A DNA stretch of 64,000 bases from Acanthochlamys bracteata (taxonomy: Eukaryota > Streptophyta > Magnoliopsida > Pandanales > Velloziaceae), in the NCBI GenBank assembly GCA_019914995.1, contig CM034131.1, positions 6,232,501 to 6,296,500 of the forward strand. Direction: 5' to 3'. Shown here in pieces: positions 63,991 to 64,000 of the stretch (position 1 is its first letter; every line of letters begins with the position of its first letter). Made by a program: the position numbers and the translations under genes. The notes under the pieces are model-generated. The model was given only the letters and a program-made list of their open reading frames with translations. It was not told the origin of the DNA and did no database searches.

Positions 63991-64000
63991 GGAGGAGAAT

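Overview
This is a nuclear genomic window from a flowering plant, most likely a eudicot. The genes have GT-AG introns, intergenic DNA is very AT-rich and full of MITE-type repeats, and the products are typical of plants (alpha-dioxygenase, CYSTM peptide, COPT copper transporter, CNL resistance gene, plastid phosphoglycerate kinase). The species cannot be named from sequence alone. Exon boundaries below were placed by hand from reading frame, splice signals and remembered family sequences.

Six genes look intact. They are an FCP1/CPL4-type RNA polymerase II CTD phosphatase (about 6.0-11.2 kb, +), a DDX41/RH35-type DEAD-box helicase (23.9-26.1 kb, +), a 75-residue CYSTM peptide gene (28.6-29.1 kb, +), an alpha-dioxygenase with nine exons (39.2-41.8 kb, -), a COPT/CTR copper transporter (55.7-56.1 kb, +) and an At4g19900-like alpha-1,4-glycosyltransferase (59.7-64.0 kb, +).

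Between them lie six decaying copies of host genes that still carry their introns or genomic structure. They are a plastid Der/EngA GTPase (12.9-14.5 kb, +), a CNL disease-resistance gene (16.7-19.9 kb, +), ribosomal protein L32 (21.3-23.1 kb, -), an LCAT4-like phospholipase/acyltransferase (31.9-38.0 kb, -), a plastid sulfiredoxin (47.1-49.9 kb, +) and a plastid phosphoglycerate kinase (50.7-53.5 kb, -). Because introns are kept, these are decayed duplicates, not retrocopies. The simplest reading is fractionation after a segmental or whole-genome duplication, with functional paralogues elsewhere.

The rest is repeat-rich. It includes a 3-kb LTR-like block with a 150-bp-arm hairpin (2.4-5.4 kb), two Tourist-like MITEs with TAA/TTA target duplications (one inserted in an exon of the PGK pseudogene), hAT-type MITEs, a small TRIM-like element, a solo LTR with a 5-bp target duplication, a foldback element (58.6-59.3 kb) and a dispersed AT-rich MITE family with at least a dozen copies. 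I found no clear tRNA, rRNA or CRISPR feature. I also found no multigene novel system. The most notable material is the density of intron-bearing pseudogenes and the mutational events recorded in them.
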